Of a stretch of DNA of 64,000 bases, positions 62,020 to 64,000 are shown piece after piece. The stretch spans positions 81,849,106 to 81,913,105 of the forward strand of contig NW_023601433.1 in the NCBI RefSeq assembly GCF_014898055.3. Reading direction: 5' to 3'. The position numbers and the translations under genes are program-made. Source of the stretch: Talpa occidentalis (lineage: Eukaryota > Chordata > Mammalia > Eulipotyphla > Talpidae). A model generated the notes under the pieces. The model saw only the letters and a program-made list of their open reading frames with translations. It had not been told where the DNA came from and made no database searches. Positions within the stretch are counted from its first letter, which is position 1. Each line of letters opens with the position of its first letter.

Positions 62020-64000
62020 TTTTCATTTCTGTTACTGAGGTATAGTTTACATACAGTAAAGTGTTACCATTTTAAACACCTACATCCTTTCATTAGCTTT
62101 GACAAATGTGTGTATCTGTTAAACCACTACTGAAATAAAAGTAAAAACATCTCTGTTGCAAAAAAGCCAACCTTTATGCCATCTCTAGGCTACCAATGAC
62201 TTGCTATTACATAGATTCACTTTGCCTTTTCTAGAATTTTTTTAAAATGAAATCATATAGTATAAAGCCTTCTGTGTCTTCATATTTTTGCTTGATTAAT
62301 TCCTTTTTATTGTTAAGTAGCAGTCCATTGTATAAGTATGCCGCAATTTATTTGTAATTTATTTATCCATTTATTTATAACTTTAACAGCATCTGCTGGT
62401 TTTTGTGTGGGACATATGTTTTTATTTTTGTGAATAATGAGTAGAGTTGCTGAGTCACATGACAAATATAGGTTGCATTTTATAAAGAACTGCTAAACTT
62501 TAAAAAAATGGTTGCACCGTTTTGCATTCCCACCAGTTATATGTGAATTTTAATTGCTATTCCAAAGTAGCAAAGATTTTTCCTTATGATTTTTCCCAGA
62601 AGCATTATAGTGTTAGTTATTAGATTTAATTCTGTGATCAAGTGATCGATTTTGACATTTTTTTTGTGGTGTGAGATAAGGGTTGAAATTCATTTTGCAC
62701 AAGGGTATCTACTTGTTCCAGCATCATTTGTTGAGATGACTGCTTTTTCCATTGAATTACCTTGACATCTTTGTAAAAAATGGATCAAATGAATGTGTGT
62801 ATATGTATACATAGGTTTATTTCTGACTTTGATCTACATGGTTCTTATCCCAATACCACACTATCATGATTACTGATGTTTTATATAATAGTATGTCTTG
62901 AAAAATCAGGGAAAATTCTGCAACTTTGTTCTTTTTCAAAATTGTTTTGGCTCTTTTGTTAAGTTGGCATTTTTTTTTCCTTTATTTATTTATTTATTTA
63001 TTTATTATTTGTTTGTTTGTTTGGTTTATACATGCACTGGGTACAGTCAGAAGCGTGGGAGGGTGAGAGAATTCACCAGAGCCAGAGCGGGGAGCAGAGC
63101 AGGCAGAAGGACCCAAGTACACTGCTGAGGGGAGCAGCGGGCGGCAGGAGAGGTCTGCTCACCATGTGGGACCCTCCTCCGGTGGCCGGGAAGCAGCCGG
63201 GGATCGGATCGAACCGGCTGCAGAGGCTGCAGGCAGCTTCGCAACCCAGCGCTCAACAGCTGCGCCACCGGGGAGGCCTAAGTTGGCATTTTAAGATAAG
63301 TTTTAAAGCCAACTTGTTAATAAAAAAACCCTACAGGAATTTGATTCTGATTACAATAAATCTTATGTCATATTGGGGAGAATTGACATTTTTACAATTT
63401 TAAGTCTTCTAGTCCATGAACATGGTCTAACGCTTAATTTCTTTAGATTTAACTTCTCTCAGCATTATAGTTTTTGGTGTACAGGTCTGGAATGTGTGTT
63501 ATCAGATTTATTCCTAAATAGTTTTTGTTTTTCAGTACTGTTTTAAGTGACCTTGATTTTAAATATTTTCCAGTTCACTGCTAGGATTATAGAAATGATT
63601 AGATTTTGTATTTATCCTACATAATGTAGTGTTCCTGAACTCAGTTATTAGTTGTAGTATCTTTTTGGGTAAGGGTATTTAATTTTTGTAAATGTACATA
63701 ACTCTTGTCTGTTAATAAAGAAGGTTCTTTATCATTCTAGTCTGTATGCCTTTTATGTCTTTTTCTTGCTTTATTGCTTTGGTTAGGACCTACAGTAAGT
63801 ACAAAGTTGAATAGAACTAGTAAGAGTGGACATCCTTTCTTTGTTCCTCATTTTAGGTGGAAAATGTTTAGTCTTCCCTCATTAATTGTAGATTTTCAGA
63901 CGTTCCCCTAATCAGGTTGACGAAATTCTCTTTAATTCATAGTTTACTTTTTACTATTATTTTTTTACCATGGATAGGTTGTGACTGTTAAATGTTTTTT
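62020..64000 (-). mobile_element. L1 LINE (ORF2 end and 3' UTR), antisense, split by a SINE
   Basis: The longest LINE in the window; it runs off the right edge. The 3' UTR complement is at 62,020-62,600 ('tgaggtatagtttacataca', 'gagttgctgagtcacatgac', 'tttgcattcccaccagttat'). An ORF2 or inter-ORF region follows ('gtatctacttgttccagcat', 'catttgttgagatgactgct', 'ggtttatttctgactttgat'). It continues after the SINE at 63,293 ('ggggagaattgacattttta', 'tttattcctaaatagttttt', 'gagtggacatcctttctttg'). Stops break every frame. Confidence 0.88.
62960..63292 (-). mobile_element. tRNA-derived SINE (young) inserted in L1, antisense to MED13L
   Basis: The insertion spans 62,974-63,278. A perfect 14-bp duplication TAAGTTGGCATTTT flanks it at 62,960-62,973 and 63,279-63,292. 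The tail on the + strand is (TTTA)n followed by (GTTT)n. The head and B-box region contains a small extra 'ggatcggatcga' duplication. Confidence 0.95.

Noticed and set aside
56583..63278. tRNA genes suggested by A- and B-box motifs
   Set aside because: They belong to SINE heads with tails and target duplications. No intact cloverleaf or anticodon loop is apparent.
62020..64000. Active L1
   Set aside because: All frames carry stops, the copy is split by a SINE and only the 3' part is in view.

Overview
This window is nuclear DNA of a placental mammal. It holds one recognisable protein-coding gene: the promoter, first exon and start of the first intron of MED13L, a subunit of the Mediator kinase module, on the + strand. 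Everything upstream (about 1-42,400) reads as an intergenic desert. Everything after 44,070 is the beginning of a large intron that runs off the right edge; exon 2 was not found. No bacterial-type gene, operon, CRISPR array or undescribed coding system is present. The most unusual signals are in the MED13L 5' leader: a 12-codon upstream ORF whose stop codon overlaps the MED13L start codon, and GGGGCC-class hexanucleotide repeats in the leader and in early intron 1.

Organism: seven copies of one tRNA-derived SINE family (about 255-300 bp, A/TTTA-rich 3' tail, clear target-site duplications on most copies) are present. There are no Alu, B1/B2, carnivore CAN-SINE, ruminant Bov-tA or horse ERE copies. 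From memory the family resembles the Rhin SINEs of horseshoe and leaf-nosed bats, so a rhinolophoid bat is my best guess. This is an inference that needs a repeat-library search. The rest of the repeat content (MIR, L2, old L1, MER20, MER5A-like, MaLR LTRs) is shared by all placentals.

Layout: 1-8.2 kb is MIR, SINE, MER20 and LTR remnants with a GC-rich tandem duplication near 3.1 kb. 8.2-11.2 kb is repeat-free. 11.2-23.3 kb is old MIR/L2/L1/MaLR with an AT-rich homeodomain-motif block near 14.6 kb. 23.5-23.9 kb has promoter-like motifs outside any recognised gene. 24-36.8 kb is more old repeats and a tetranucleotide microsatellite. 36.9-37.5 kb is a dead processed copy of POLR2F (RPB6). 38-42.4 kb contains nested L1/MaLR. 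42.45-44.96 kb is the MED13L CpG island. 45-64 kb is intron 1: the first about 5.4 kb has no recognisable transposon, and the last about 7 kb carries four SINEs, all antisense to the gene.

Regulation: the likely core promoter is a 57-bp cluster with a palindromic E-box (GTCACGTGAC), a CCAAT box and a YY1-type motif at 43,269-43,325. Transcription would start shortly downstream and run through a GC-rich leader of about 600 nt. The leader contains a single upstream ATG before the MED13L start at 43,998. Most long ORFs in the window are shadows of the CpG island or of repeats and are not annotated as genes.
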